A DNA stretch of 64,000 nucleotides from Candidatus Nitrospira kreftii (GCA_014058405.1 CP047423.1:2294001-2358000); one strand, 5' to 3'; counted from the stretch's first letter, positions 1 to 8,837 are shown. The notes: generated by a model from the sequence alone, not told the origin. Program-made: numbers and translations.

Positions 1-957
1 GGCGATATGCGTGGTATCGATGAGGTTGCACACATCTCCCACCGCAAAGATGTGTGGCTGAGACGTCCGCATGCGGCTGTCCACGCTGATACGGCCTTGA
101 TGGATCGTTACCTGTGCGGCATCAAGATTGAGCCCATCGATATTCGGTCGACGGCCGAAGGCGGCTAGAATTTCTTCGCCGGAGACAGTTCGATCCTGAC
201 CTCGATGGGAAAATCTCACGGATTTCAGCCGGTGGTGCCGACCCACCTCTCGAAGGATTGTGCCGGTAAATAGCTCTGCCCCTTCAGCCCGCAGCGCTTC
301 TTCAAGCGTTGTTCCAATCTCCTCGTCTAAGTGAGAGAGCACTCGTAACCCACGTTGAATGAAGTAGACCTTCGTCCCGATCCGAGAGAAGAACTGCCCA
401 AGCTCCAAAGCCACTGGACCACCACCGAGAATCAGTAAGGAGTTGGGTTGATCACGGATATCAAGCAACTCGTCGCTGGTGAGGTAGCCTATATTGTCCA
501 ATCCTGGGAGCGCCTCGACACGCGGGACTGACCCCGTCGCGATGATGAACGCACGTGCCGTTAATTGTCGGCCGCCTACCTGAATGGCTGTAGGAGAAAT
601 GAACCTGGCCGCGGCTTCGTAGAGCGTGTGGGAAGGACCTCGAAGTTGGTTGATCCGATCGCGCGCAAACTCGCGAACCAGCCGATCTTTCCGATCGACG
701 ATCGCACCAAGTCCGGCCTTGATGTCGACTGGGGATAACCCGAATTCTTTTGATCGCCGCATGAGCGCGGCAACCTCTGCTGAGCGTAGGATGGTTTTTG
801 ACGGCATGCAGCCTCGAAGGATGCAGAGACCTCCCAAGGGGCCTGGATCGACGATCGCCACATCGGCACCATCCTCGCGGGCGGCGCGGGCCGCAGCATA
901 CCCTGCGGACCCTCCGCCGATCACGATGACATCATGTTGAATTGGCTTACATTCCAT
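1..957 (-). CDS. FAD-dependent pyridine nucleotide-disulfide oxidoreductase (mercuric reductase / dihydrolipoamide dehydrogenase type), 3' end cut by window
   Basis: The first 319 residues of a class I disulfide oxidoreductase; the gene runs off the left edge, so the C-terminal dimerisation domain is not visible. An FAD Rossmann motif VIGGGSAG lies at about residues 11-18. The redox-active pair is in GGLCILRGCMPSK near residue 45. A second nucleotide-binding motif, ILGGGPVALELG, comes later, followed by the ATG/FAD-type motif IFAVGDV close to the edge. The family transfers electrons from NAD(P)H through FAD to a disulfide or metal substrate. No extra N-terminal metal-binding domain is present, so mercury reduction is not implied. 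It lies about 100 bp downstream of a metallothionein-like gene on the same strand, which suggests a metal or redox stress role. The exact substrate is unknown. Confidence 0.85.
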   Translation of the reverse strand, partial: MECKPIQHDVIVIGGGSAGYAAARAAREDGADVAIVDPGPLGGLCILRGCMPSKTILRSAEVAALMRRSKEFGLSPVDIKAGLGAIVDRKDRLVREFARDRINQLRGPSHTLYEAAARFISPTAIQVGGRQLTARAFIIATGSVPRVEALPGLDNIGYLTSDELLDIRDQPNSLLILGGGPVALELGQFFSRIGTKVYFIQRGLRVLSHLDEEIGTTLEEALRAEGAELFTGTILREVGRHHRLKSVRFSHRGQDRTVSGEEILAAFGRRPNIDGLNLDAAQVTIHQGRISVDSRMRTSQPHIFAVGDVCNLIDTTHIA

Positions 958-1058
958 AAACGATCGATCATGACATCCCGCTTGACCGCTTTGGGAATGC
1001 ATCCCGATGGCCATGCACTGATAGGGTCCTTCCAAACATGTCCAAGCGCATGAAGCCG

Positions 1059-1208
1059 TTATCGACGGCGCTCGGTTCCACAGCCCGAATGACCGCAGGG
1101 GCATCGACTCCCTGTGCCTGTTGCGTTCCGGCAGCTCTCTGAGCAAAATTCTTTTCCCGGTTCCGCGTGACAAGTGCAACCAGGGTGCGCGCAGGGTTTC
1201 GTGGTCAT
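1059..1208 (-). CDS. metallothionein-like small Cys-rich protein (SmtA type)
   Basis: A 49-residue protein with nine Cys and three His, arranged like bacterial SmtA metallothioneins. It begins MTTKPCAHPGCTCHAEPGK, continues with EFCSESC, and ends with CPCGHSGC before a basic tail. The family binds Zn, Cd or Cu in a tetrahedral cluster in the cytoplasm. The start is an ATG preceded by a strong AAGGAGG box six bases away, which makes this a real gene despite its size. It precedes the disulfide oxidoreductase on the same strand and may share its transcript. The central block is shorter than in the cyanobacterial proteins. The spacing of the Cys pairs makes another zinc-ribbon type less likely. 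Confidence 0.75.
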   Translation of the reverse strand: MTTKPCAHPGCTCHAEPGKEFCSESCRNATGTGSRCPCGHSGCGTERRR

Positions 1209-1328
1209 GCCAATACCTCCTTTTTCGTTAAGGCCTATCTTCGAGCCGGCCTTACTCGACGTCCCTTGTGAATTCTTCCTGTTCTATTCTCCCCCGTGAG
1301 ACAGATACCTGACCTTTTTCACCATTCG

Positions 1329-1529
1329 TCAATCCAGGACAAACGTGATCTTCAGATCAACGCGATACAAGGTGACTTTGCCTTGCTCGACCACGACCTG
1401 TTGCTCCTTCACCCAGGCTGATTTGATGCCATGAATGGTTTTTGCTGCTCGGGCAATTCCCTGAGTGATGGCATCCTCAAAGCCCTTAGTCGAATCGGAA
1501 CTCAGCTCGATGATCTTTGCGACGGACAT
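1329..1529 (-). CDS. dodecin family flavin-binding protein
   Basis: A 66-residue protein of the usual dodecin length and pattern: a short strand (VAKIIELSSDS), one amphipathic helix (GFEDAITQGIARAAKTIHGI), then two long strands with the typical W in KSAWVKEQQ. Dodecins form hollow dodecamers that store riboflavin, FMN or related flavins and limit their photoreactivity. The start ATG is preceded by GGGAGGAG. It lies in the same direction as the neighbouring metallothionein-like, TPP-enzyme and SOD genes, consistent with a general stress group in which flavin homeostasis supports the FAD enzymes. Family assignment is secure; which flavin is bound is not shown by the sequence. Confidence 0.9.
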   Translation of the reverse strand: MSVAKIIELSSDSTKGFEDAITQGIARAAKTIHGIKSAWVKEQQVVVEQGKVTLYRVDLKITFVLD

Positions 1530-1671
1530 AACACTCCTCCCTTTCTATTATGCGCATAAGCGCTTGTGATGTTTTCTGACCCAACATCTGGCAGGACGTT
1601 CAGGACGGTGGAGACCAGAGCCCATTTAGCCAGAAGCTTGGTGTTTGAGCCATATCCCGAAGTTTCCCTTT

Positions 1672-3420
1672 CTAGATGAGTTCACGGACAGTATCCGACA
1701 AGACCGTCCAGGCGATCCGTTCACGGTTCGGCTGACCTTTCACCAAGGCCTGGGCAAATTTAACCGTTTGCTCCAGGCTCGCTTTCGGCGGAAACGGTGG
1801 AACAAATGGATCTACCACCGCTTCCACAAGGACCGGACCCCGGGTACCTAAGGCTTCGTCAAGCACAGGGCCGCATTCTTCAGGATTCTCGATCGTAAAC
1901 CCGGTGCCGCCGCATGCCCGAGCAACGGCCGCAAAATCGATCGGAGTCAAGTCGCACCCAAATTCGGGGTGTCCTAAGAACACCATTTGTTCCCATTTGA
2001 TCATACCGAGCGAATTGTTCTTGATCACGACGACCTTGATCGGAAGCTCATACTTGACGGCGGTGGCAAACTCTCCCATGAGCATGGAAAACCCACCGTC
2101 CCCGACGAAGGCCACAGATTGACGGTCAGGATAGGCAACCTGCGCGGCAATGGCATAGCAGAGACCATTGGCCATAGATGCTAATGTGCCCGAGAGTGAA
2201 AATTGTTGTCCTCGCTTGGCTTGAATCTGTCGTGCAAACCATGTCGAGATGGTGCCGGAGTCGGATGAGACAATGGCCTTATCGGACAGCCGTTTCCCCA
2301 GTTCCCAGGCGACGACCTGCGGTTTCATGGGCCGGTCCCGTTTCGTTCCGCGTTCTTCCATCAGCTGTCTCCATTCGGCCATGCCTTTCTGAGCGTGAGC
2401 GAGGAATGAGCGGTCTGGTCTCTGATCGAGCAACGGCAGCAGCGCCTGAAGCGTGCGCCGACTGTCCCCGACGAGTCCGACTTCCACCGGATAACGCAGA
2501 CCGATTCGAGCTGGGTTCAGGTCGACCTGAACCGCTCGGGCCTGGCCGGGCCTCGGGAGAAACTCGATATACGGGAAGGAGGTCCCGATCATGAAGAGCG
2601 TATCGCATTCTTCGATGGCCTCCTGAGATGGCTTGGTGCCGAGGAGACCAATTCCGCCGGTCGTATAGGTACTGTCGTCCGGAACGGCTGCTTTGCCCAA
2701 AATCGTCTTGACCACCGGTGCGCCTAGCCGCTCAGCTACCGCTTCAAGCTCGTCCGTTGCCTGCAAAGCCCCTTGCCCGGCAAGGATAGCAACCTTTCGA
2801 CCAGTATTGAGGATTCGGGCCGCCCTCCCTAGATCCACGTCGGAGGGAAGCATGGCTCCGCGGGAGTATACTTCCGAAGCATACCCGGCGACGTTTCGTT
2901 TGGACCGAACATCAACCTTCTGCTCTTGCAGATCCACCGGAAAGTTGATATGCGCGACTCCTCGCGCTGCCAATGCAGTCCGACAGGCAAGATTAGTAAC
3001 CGGCTCAACATGCGCCGCTCCCATGATCCGAGTATTGTAGACGGCCACATCGGCGAAGACTCGGTCTAAACTGATGTCCTGCTGGGCATGTGTGTCGATC
3101 AGATCATGGTAGTGATGCCCAGTGATCGCGAGTACGGGAGCTCCATCCAGCTTGGCATCATACAGACCGTTTAACAGGTGCAATCCGCCTGGGCCGGATG
3201 TGGCAAGACAGACTCCGAGTTTACCCGTATATTTTGCATAGGCACAGGCCATGAATGCGGCCGACTCCTCATGTCGAACCTGGATGAATCGGATCTGATC
3301 CTGTCTGATCCGCAACGCTTCCATAAGGCCGTTGATCCCGTCGCCTGGTAATCCGAAGATCACCTCCACGCCCCAATCCGATAGTGTTTCCATCATGAGA
3401 TCCGCTGCGTTGTTCGCCAT
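1672..3420 (-). CDS. thiamine-pyrophosphate enzyme, pyruvate oxidase (PoxB)-like
   Basis: A 582-residue three-domain TPP enzyme. The catalytic Glu is in RHEESAAF near residue 51. The central FAD/NAD-like domain includes AILAGQGAL, and the C-terminal TPP-binding motif runs from VGDGGF near residue 440 to the paired Asn of KNNSLGM. Family members decarboxylate pyruvate or related 2-oxo acids; the overall pattern, with GDGINGLMEAL at the N-terminus, is closest to pyruvate oxidases rather than acetolactate synthase. The ATG at 3420 was chosen because a GGGAG box precedes it; an upstream in-frame Met would overlap the proline-rich gene. No signal peptide. It sits among redox-stress genes. The exact 2-oxo acid and electron acceptor are not determinable here. 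Confidence 0.88.
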   Translation of the reverse strand: MANNAADLMMETLSDWGVEVIFGLPGDGINGLMEALRIRQDQIRFIQVRHEESAAFMACAYAKYTGKLGVCLATSGPGGLHLLNGLYDAKLDGAPVLAITGHHYHDLIDTHAQQDISLDRVFADVAVYNTRIMGAAHVEPVTNLACRTALAARGVAHINFPVDLQEQKVDVRSKRNVAGYASEVYSRGAMLPSDVDLGRAARILNTGRKVAILAGQGALQATDELEAVAERLGAPVVKTILGKAAVPDDSTYTTGGIGLLGTKPSQEAIEECDTLFMIGTSFPYIEFLPRPGQARAVQVDLNPARIGLRYPVEVGLVGDSRRTLQALLPLLDQRPDRSFLAHAQKGMAEWRQLMEERGTKRDRPMKPQVVAWELGKRLSDKAIVSSDSGTISTWFARQIQAKRGQQFSLSGTLASMANGLCYAIAAQVAYPDRQSVAFVGDGGFSMLMGEFATAVKYELPIKVVVIKNNSLGMIKWEQMVFLGHPEFGCDLTPIDFAAVARACGGTGFTIENPEECGPVLDEALGTRGPVLVEAVVDPFVPPFPPKASLEQTVKFAQALVKGQPNRERIAWTVLSDTVRELI

Positions 3421-3440
3421 CTCACACTCCCTTTGAGGCC

Positions 3441-3662
3441 CTATACGAATCTCCCGCTTTTGTTCATCCAATCACATCTATATCTCGTACCCGTGCGTAC
3501 ACCGCGCACGGTTGGAATAGGCGGACGTGTCGGGGGTGGGTCAGGTTTGGGAACTGGTTGAGGAAAAGGCGGAGGCTGGGGCGGTGGAAATGGATCCGGA
3601 GGAGGAGGCTGAGGAGAAAACGGATCCGGATCCGGCTGTTGGAACGCACCTGCGATTGCCAT
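3441..3662 (-). CDS. small proline-rich protein
   Basis: A 73-residue reading frame whose central half is a low-complexity run of Pro with Asp, Phe and Gln (PDPFPPPQPPPFPQP and similar). It is followed by a short basic tail with a single Cys. A GGAG box seven bases before the ATG supports translation. It ends 20 bp upstream of the TPP-enzyme start, so the two may be co-transcribed. There is no membrane segment or signal peptide. Proline-rich peptides like this can be extended linkers or SH3-like ligands, but no function can be assigned. A reading frame in GC-rich repetitive DNA could also be fortuitous. Confidence 0.5.
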   Translation of the reverse strand: MAIAGAFQQPDPDPFSPQPPPPDPFPPPQPPPFPQPVPKPDPPPTRPPIPTVRGVRTGTRYRCDWMNKSGRFV

Positions 3663-3822
3663 GAGACTGCTCCCATTCTAGAGATTTGTCCTCGGCGTCT
3701 GTGCCTAACCGGTCCCCACATACCGGTTATGATGTCGGCCTTGGCCTGAAAGGGTGGGCCAACGCAGCAGCAGATCTCTGCGGCTGATCGCGGACGGCTC
3801 ACTGGTAGACAAAACGCCGTCG

Positions 3823-4446
3823 CTAAATCGTTGGAACACCTAATTCCATCCGCTCCTCAACCATCTTCCAATGCACGTTCGAAAAAAAGGCCTCGATATA
3901 ATCGGCCCGCTCCGACGGCTTGTAATCGAGCAGATAGGCGTGCTCCCACACGTCCATCACCAGCAGAGGAACAAATCCCGCGATGTTTCCCTGTTCATGG
4001 AGGCTGATCCAGTGGTTAGACACCGTGCCGCTTGCAGGATCCAGATAACAGATGGCCCATCCGACGCCTCGCATCATGCCCACACCGGAGAAATCGGTTT
4101 TCCAGATGTCGAACGATCCAAAACTATGCTCCACAATCTGTGCGAATGGACCATGTGACTCCGGTTGGGCATTCGATTCACGCTTCAAGTTGCTGAAATA
4201 ATATTCGTGGAGCACCATTCCGTTGAACTCGAACCCGAGCCGCCTAGTGAGTTCAGAATATGCGGGCATTTCCTCTTGGTCCACTTTCGCGTCTTGAATG
4301 ATTTCGAATAGTTGTGCCCGCAGCTTGTTGGCCGCTCGCACATAACCCTCGTAGAGCTTGAAATGCATCTCGAGCGTTTGATCGGAGATGCCGTTGAGTC
4401 CGTGCAGATCGAACCGTTCTGCTTGACGTGGTTGAGGTAGCTTCAT
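3823..4446 (-). CDS. sodB: superoxide dismutase, Fe/Mn family
   Basis: A 207-residue Fe/Mn SOD, which converts superoxide to hydrogen peroxide and oxygen. Metal-ligand positions are visible: His in TLEMHFKLYEGYV, His in GMVLHEYYF, and the Asp and His of the MDVWEHAYLLDY signature near the C-terminus. Length and domain order (helical hairpin, then alpha/beta domain) are normal, and the protein appears cytoplasmic because no signal peptide is present. The ATG at 4446 follows a GGAGGA box; an upstream Met overlaps that box and is unlikely. Iron versus manganese preference cannot be settled reliably from sequence. The gene symbol is by family only. Confidence 0.9.
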   Translation of the reverse strand: MKLPQPRQAERFDLHGLNGISDQTLEMHFKLYEGYVRAANKLRAQLFEIIQDAKVDQEEMPAYSELTRRLGFEFNGMVLHEYYFSNLKRESNAQPESHGPFAQIVEHSFGSFDIWKTDFSGVGMMRGVGWAICYLDPASGTVSNHWISLHEQGNIAGFVPLLVMDVWEHAYLLDYKPSERADYIEAFFSNVHWKMVEERMELGVPTI

Positions 4447-4797
4447 GAGTCGATCCTCCTTCATGATTGATTCTGCATGTCTGAGGTGTAGGGGCTAATG
4501 GAGATGATAGCCGTCGGAGTCCTCCCAAGGTACTGGACAGAACCCTTGAATCCTTTTTTGTGCTTCACAAGCTGAGGCACACGGCACAGCTATCCTGAAA
4601 CTTACCGACACATTACTCACTTCAGACTCTTCTCCTTCCATGTCCGCGGCAGCTCCCATCCTCACCTTGCGCAAAATCCTAAATCCTTGGGTGAAACGAT
4701 GCTCGGCATGTATACTCATCACACTAGTGATCATACGTAATCACACTTTTACACCATGTGATCTGCACGACGACATGATGTCCTGCGTGGCACACTC
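4447..4797. other. intergenic region between the SOD gene and the kinase operon
   Basis: No convincing gene. A 79-codon minus-strand frame (4495-4734) lacks a ribosome-binding site and any recognisable motif. The 70 bp before the kinase start contain overlapping palindromes: ATCAC-ACTA-GTGAT followed by GTGAT-CATACGTA-ATCAC. They could be an operator for the two-component operon that follows. No clear sigma-70 or sigma-54 promoter was identified. Confidence 0.4.
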
Positions 4798-6063
4798 ATG
4801 ACCGCTTCCAGAGCCCCTCAGTCGGCCACATTTCAATTCGACGTGTGGTCGCTTCAGAAATTGACCCACTTCATCCAAGACATGGAGCACCCCACTAACC
4901 TCCCCGACGTCGCGGAGCGCATTCTTGCGGGACTCCTGGACATTTCCCAGAGCTCTCATGGGGCTATGTACCTATTTGACCACGATCATGAAAGATATCG
5001 CCAAGTACGTTCCCATGGACAACTCGACACCATTTCTGTAATCCCTGTTGTTCCCCTCTCCGATCCGCTTGTCCAGAAACTCGTCCAATGTCACCAGATT
5101 CTGGCCCCTGCCAGTCTCGCCTCCGATTCCCCTATGGTTTCCATAGACGCTGCCACACCCACTCTGCTCGGCACTTTACCCGTAAATCTAGCTATTCCAC
5201 TGGTGACTCAGGGACGCGTGATTGCTTTTGTTGTCGCCCACTCAGAACGAGACGCGTGCCTCAATAAGGACCTCCTGCTTGCCATGGCCCAGTGTGCCGC
5301 CAACGCACTGGATTCTCTGATACGTTATGAGGATCTTCGTCGATCTCACACGCTGATGCGTCGCGCTGATCGATTGCGCTCGCTGGAAATCATCGCCAGC
5401 AGTTTTGTACACGAGATCAGAAACCCGCTCACTTCGATCAAAACCTTCATTCAACTGGCTCCCGAACGGAAACATGATAGCCGGTTCATTGGAGAGTTCA
5501 GCCAAATTGTGCTCGAGGACGTCTATCGAATTGAGCATGTAATCCAAGAACTTTTCGACTATGCGCGTTATATGGAGCCTCAATCGACCGATGAGGACCT
5601 GAATGAAATCGTCTCGTCATGCGTCTCCTTCGTCCAAGCACAGGCAGACAGGCGGGGGATCAAGTTTGAAAAAGAGTTGGCGTCTGAGCTTCCCCGTGGC
5701 ATGTTAGATCGGCAACAGATCAAACAGGTCATTGTCAATCTCCTTTTGAATGCCATGACTGCTATAGGAGAGAGTTTCGGAACGATCCGTGTGCGAACCC
5801 ATCGGCTTCAGAAATCGAATGGGCAGCAGTGGGTGCATATCGAAATCGAGGACACCGGGCGTGGAATCCCATCGGAACACCTTACCCACATCTTCGAGCC
5901 GTTCTTTACGACCGAGCAGTCGAGCGTCTTCAGCGAAGGGACCGGTCTTGGACTGACCGTTGTGCGACAGATCGTTCAGGAACACAGGGGAGACATTCAG
6001 ATTCAGAGTACGGAAGGGCTGGGCACGACGGTTCGCATCCAGCTTCCTTCTCATCACTCATAG
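4798..6063 (+). CDS. soluble sensor histidine kinase with GAF domain
   Basis: A 421-residue cytoplasmic kinase without membrane segments. Residues about 30-170 form a GAF-type sensor domain (MYLFDHDHERY, then VNLAIPLVTQGRVIAFVVAHS). The dimerisation domain carries the phospho-accepting His in SFVHEIRNPL near residue 205. The ATPase domain shows the N box (NLLLNAMTA), G1 (EDTGRGIP) and G2 (GTGLGLT). It ends two bases after the stop of no other gene and 16 bp before the start of the sigma-54 response regulator, so the two form an operon and almost certainly a cognate pair. The ligand of the GAF domain is unknown. The start is the first ATG of the frame, without a strong ribosome-binding site. 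Confidence 0.88.
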   Translation: MTASRAPQSATFQFDVWSLQKLTHFIQDMEHPTNLPDVAERILAGLLDISQSSHGAMYLFDHDHERYRQVRSHGQLDTISVIPVVPLSDPLVQKLVQCHQILAPASLASDSPMVSIDAATPTLLGTLPVNLAIPLVTQGRVIAFVVAHSERDACLNKDLLLAMAQCAANALDSLIRYEDLRRSHTLMRRADRLRSLEIIASSFVHEIRNPLTSIKTFIQLAPERKHDSRFIGEFSQIVLEDVYRIEHVIQELFDYARYMEPQSTDEDLNEIVSSCVSFVQAQADRRGIKFEKELASELPRGMLDRQQIKQVIVNLLLNAMTAIGESFGTIRVRTHRLQKSNGQQWVHIEIEDTGRGIPSEHLTHIFEPFFTTEQSSVFSEGTGLGLTVVRQIVQEHRGDIQIQSTEGLGTTVRIQLPSHHS

Positions 6064-6079
6064 AATGTCAGGAGCTATT

Positions 6080-7510
6080 GTGGAGAATGTGATCGCAAAA
6101 AAGCGAGTCTTGTTGATCGACGATGAGGCACGAGTTCGAACCTCGCTTAAAATGGTTCTAGAACCGCTCTACGACATTCTCCAGGCCGGTGATGGGCATG
6201 AGGGGCTCGACGTCTTTCGAAAGGAAGAGCCGGACCTGGTTCTTCTCGACGTCATCCTTCCAGGAACCGACGGCCTGGCCGTGCTTCAAACGCTCCGCAT
6301 GGAAGGGAAAGTCACCCCGGTTATCATGCTGACTGGCACCAAATCGGTGAAGACCGCTGTGGATGCCATGAAACTGGGCGCATCTGACTACCTTGCAAAA
6401 CCGTTTGATGTCGACGAGCTTCGAATCGTCATTGATCGCACCTTGAACTCGTCTGAACTCGAGCGAGAGGTCAAACAGCTCCGGGCACAGGTCGTCCAGC
6501 GATACGCCTTCCATAATCTGATCGGAAAAAGCGAGGGCATGCAGGAGATCTACTCAAAAATCGAACAGGTGGCTGACAGTCGAACCACGGTGCTCATTAC
6601 CGGAGAAAGCGGCACAGGTAAAGAACTGGTTGCCAAGGCTCTGCATTATAACAGCGCACGGCGGGATCGTCCTTTTATTGCGCTGAACTGTGCGGCGCTC
6701 CCTGAAACCTTGATCGAAAGTGAATTGTTTGGCCATGAAAAGGGCTCTTTTACGGACGCCACTGCGAGACGTGTCGGACAGTTCGAATTGGCACACACCG
6801 GAACATTGTTCCTCGACGAGATCGGCGATTTGAGCGCAGTCACGCAGGCAAAACTTCTGCGCGTCATCCAAGAGCGGGAATTTACAAGAATCGGCGGTGT
6901 TCAGTCGATCAAAGTTGATGTTCGCATAGTCGCGGCAACTAATAAGAATCTTGACGAATTGGTTCGCAAAGGGCAATTCCGAGAAGATCTTTACTATCGG
7001 ATCAACGTGATTGCGCTCTTTCTTCCTCCTCTTCGAGAACGGAGTGAAGATATCCCCCTGCTTGCCAAGCACTTTCTTGAAAAACGGCTGGAAGAGGGAC
7101 GACGCTCCCGCATCGAATTCGGGAAGGAGGCAATGGAACTTTTAACTCGATACTCCTGGCCGGGAAATGTTCGCGAGCTGGAAAACTTCGTCGAGCAAGC
7201 GTTTATCTGGTCCCAACATGCCACAGAAATCACTCCTGAACACTTACCTGCGTCGATCAAGAGCGACTCTCGGTCAACATCCCTTCGAGACGATACTCTC
7301 GCAGGGCGTATGTCGCTTGAAAAAGCCGTGATGGAGTTCGAACGGGAAATTATTCTTGACGCCCTCAAACGAACCAATTACGTCCAGACACATGCCGCAA
7401 ATCTACTTGGCATCAGCCGGCGGATGTTGAAATATCGTATGGACACGCTGGGTATCGGTCGTCCGGATAGCTCTCCCCCTTCGGAACCAGATACTTTAGT
7501 GCAGGAATGA
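6080..7510 (+). CDS. sigma-54-dependent response regulator (NtrC family)
   Basis: A 476-residue three-domain activator. The receiver domain has the DDE acidic pair, the phospho-Asp in VLLDVILPG near residue 57, and the Lys of LAKPF. The AAA+ domain has Walker A GESGTGKE, Walker B LFLDEIGDL and the sigma-54 contact loop, here GSFTDA instead of the usual GAFTGA. A Fis-type helix-turn-helix lies at the C-terminus (AANLLGISRRML). A GTG at 6080 was chosen as start because AGGAG lies five bases before it; an ATG at 6065 is in frame but has no such box. It follows the kinase in an operon. A good sigma-54 promoter lies just downstream of the gene, before the REC-HD-GYP gene, making that gene a likely target. 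Confidence 0.87.
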   Translation: MENVIAKKRVLLIDDEARVRTSLKMVLEPLYDILQAGDGHEGLDVFRKEEPDLVLLDVILPGTDGLAVLQTLRMEGKVTPVIMLTGTKSVKTAVDAMKLGASDYLAKPFDVDELRIVIDRTLNSSELEREVKQLRAQVVQRYAFHNLIGKSEGMQEIYSKIEQVADSRTTVLITGESGTGKELVAKALHYNSARRDRPFIALNCAALPETLIESELFGHEKGSFTDATARRVGQFELAHTGTLFLDEIGDLSAVTQAKLLRVIQEREFTRIGGVQSIKVDVRIVAATNKNLDELVRKGQFREDLYYRINVIALFLPPLRERSEDIPLLAKHFLEKRLEEGRRSRIEFGKEAMELLTRYSWPGNVRELENFVEQAFIWSQHATEITPEHLPASIKSDSRSTSLRDDTLAGRMSLEKAVMEFEREIILDALKRTNYVQTHAANLLGISRRMLKYRMDTLGIGRPDSSPPSEPDTLVQE

Positions 7511-7660
7511 CACACATGCGCACGAGGATGTCACATTTATACACATATTGTCCTCACGGCCATGTGGATAAAGTAGGCATCCTAACAATTATGATCATAT
7601 ATGTGGTGGATAGATATTATAATGATACTATATATAGATTATCATCGTAAGTATATGAAA

Positions 7661-7676
7661 AGGAACAATAATTGCT
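7661..7676 (+). promoter_or_regulatory. sigma-54 (-24/-12) promoter
   Basis: The sequence AGGAACAATAATTGCT has GG at 7662-7663 and GC at 7674-7675, separated by exactly ten bases, with TT before the GC and T after it, as in the TGGCAC-N5-TTGCT consensus. It lies about 40 bp before the REC-HD-GYP gene in an AT-rich 200-bp spacer directly after a sigma-54 activator gene. The upstream part of the spacer has AT-rich dyads that could hold activator sites. Confidence 0.65.
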
Positions 7677-7714
7677 TCTATCCTTAGTGTTTTTCAGATG
7701 TCTATCATTTACAA

Positions 7715-8836
7715 ATGACCTCTGTACAGACAGTCCCACAACCTACTGTACTAGTAATTGATGATGAAGCAGGCCCCCGTGATGCCCTGAAGGTTATTCT
7801 TCGTCCATTTTTCAACATTCGTTCTGCAGAAAACGCTCAGTCTGCGCTGGATGTTCTTCGTCACGAACCCATCGACATCATTACACTCGACCAGAGACTT
7901 CCAGATCGCCACGGGTTGGACCTTCTCCACGAGATCAAACATGATCATCCGGATGTGGAAGTTGTCATTGTCACAGGATATGGCAGTTTAAAATCCGCCA
8001 TGGAAAGTATTCGACAGGGGGCCACAGGGTATTTGTTGAAACCATTCAACGTGAACGAGCTTATCACTCTGACTCAGCAGACGATGGATAAAAAGCGCCG
8101 GCTTGATTTTCTTCGCCGGAGCCTTCGCGCTACACCTGAACTATGGGGATTGGGAGAAGGACACGCACGCTCCTGGGACACTCTGAAATCAGAATATTTT
8201 ACTCTCTACCTCAGTGCGCGAGGCAATTCCGTTTTGCCGCAGGAAGAGATGTCTCTCGTCCCTCTCTTATCGGATATGTTGGAAGCCACAGACCGTCACC
8301 TACTCAATCACTCGAGTCGGGTGAGTTTCTACGCTACATTGATGGCTGGCCGACTGGATCTTACCCTCGCTCAGCAGAAATCACTGGCTATGGGGGCTTT
8401 TCTTCATGATATAGGAAAAACGAGTTTCCCGGCATATCGATTTTCAGAGGACCAGATCATCCTGTCAGGCGAACCAGTCGTCTGCCGGGAACATTGCGAG
8501 AGAGGTGCTCGAGCATCGATCACCCTAGGGTTATCAAAAGAGGTGCATGACATCATTGCATACCATCATGAGCGATGGAACGGGCAAGGCTATCCTCATG
8601 GAGTTTCGGGTGCCGATATTCCGGTGTTAGCCCGCATTGTCGGTATCGCTCAAGCTTTTGACCATCTGACGGCAGATGCTCCTGGGCGGTCTTGTCTGTC
8701 CACAGAAACTGCAATCCAGCAGATCACGCTCCACTCCGGTACCCATTTCGACCCGCAACTACTCGAAATATTCCTCAATGTCGTAAAAGATTCAGCCGCT
8801 TCTCTTCCCATGACGGCCGTCGTTCCCGCCGCGTGA
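7715..8836 (+). CDS. response regulator with HD-GYP output domain
   Basis: A 373-residue REC-HD-GYP protein. The receiver domain has IDDE, the phospho-Asp in IITLDQRLPD near residue 60, and the Lys in LLKPF. The C-terminal domain keeps the HD signature AFLHDIGK near residue 231, a further His in CREHCERG, and HHERWNGQGYPHG near 284 with the GYP tripeptide. HD-GYP enzymes hydrolyse cyclic di-GMP, so this protein probably lowers that messenger on phosphorylation. It stands alone behind a sigma-54 promoter and is likely controlled by the activator immediately upstream. A PilZ-like protein at 37320-37673 could be a distant part of the same signalling network. Convergent with recN. Confidence 0.87.
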   Translation: MTSVQTVPQPTVLVIDDEAGPRDALKVILRPFFNIRSAENAQSALDVLRHEPIDIITLDQRLPDRHGLDLLHEIKHDHPDVEVVIVTGYGSLKSAMESIRQGATGYLLKPFNVNELITLTQQTMDKKRRLDFLRRSLRATPELWGLGEGHARSWDTLKSEYFTLYLSARGNSVLPQEEMSLVPLLSDMLEATDRHLLNHSSRVSFYATLMAGRLDLTLAQQKSLAMGAFLHDIGKTSFPAYRFSEDQIILSGEPVVCREHCERGARASITLGLSKEVHDIIAYHHERWNGQGYPHGVSGADIPVLARIVGIAQAFDHLTADAPGRSCLSTETAIQQITLHSGTHFDPQLLEIFLNVVKDSAASLPMTAVVPAA

Positions 8837-8837
8837 T

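Noticed and set aside
1-957. Mercuric reductase of a mer operon
   Set aside because: No N-terminal MerA metal-binding domain, no merR, merT or merP nearby, and the C-terminal Cys pair cannot be seen.
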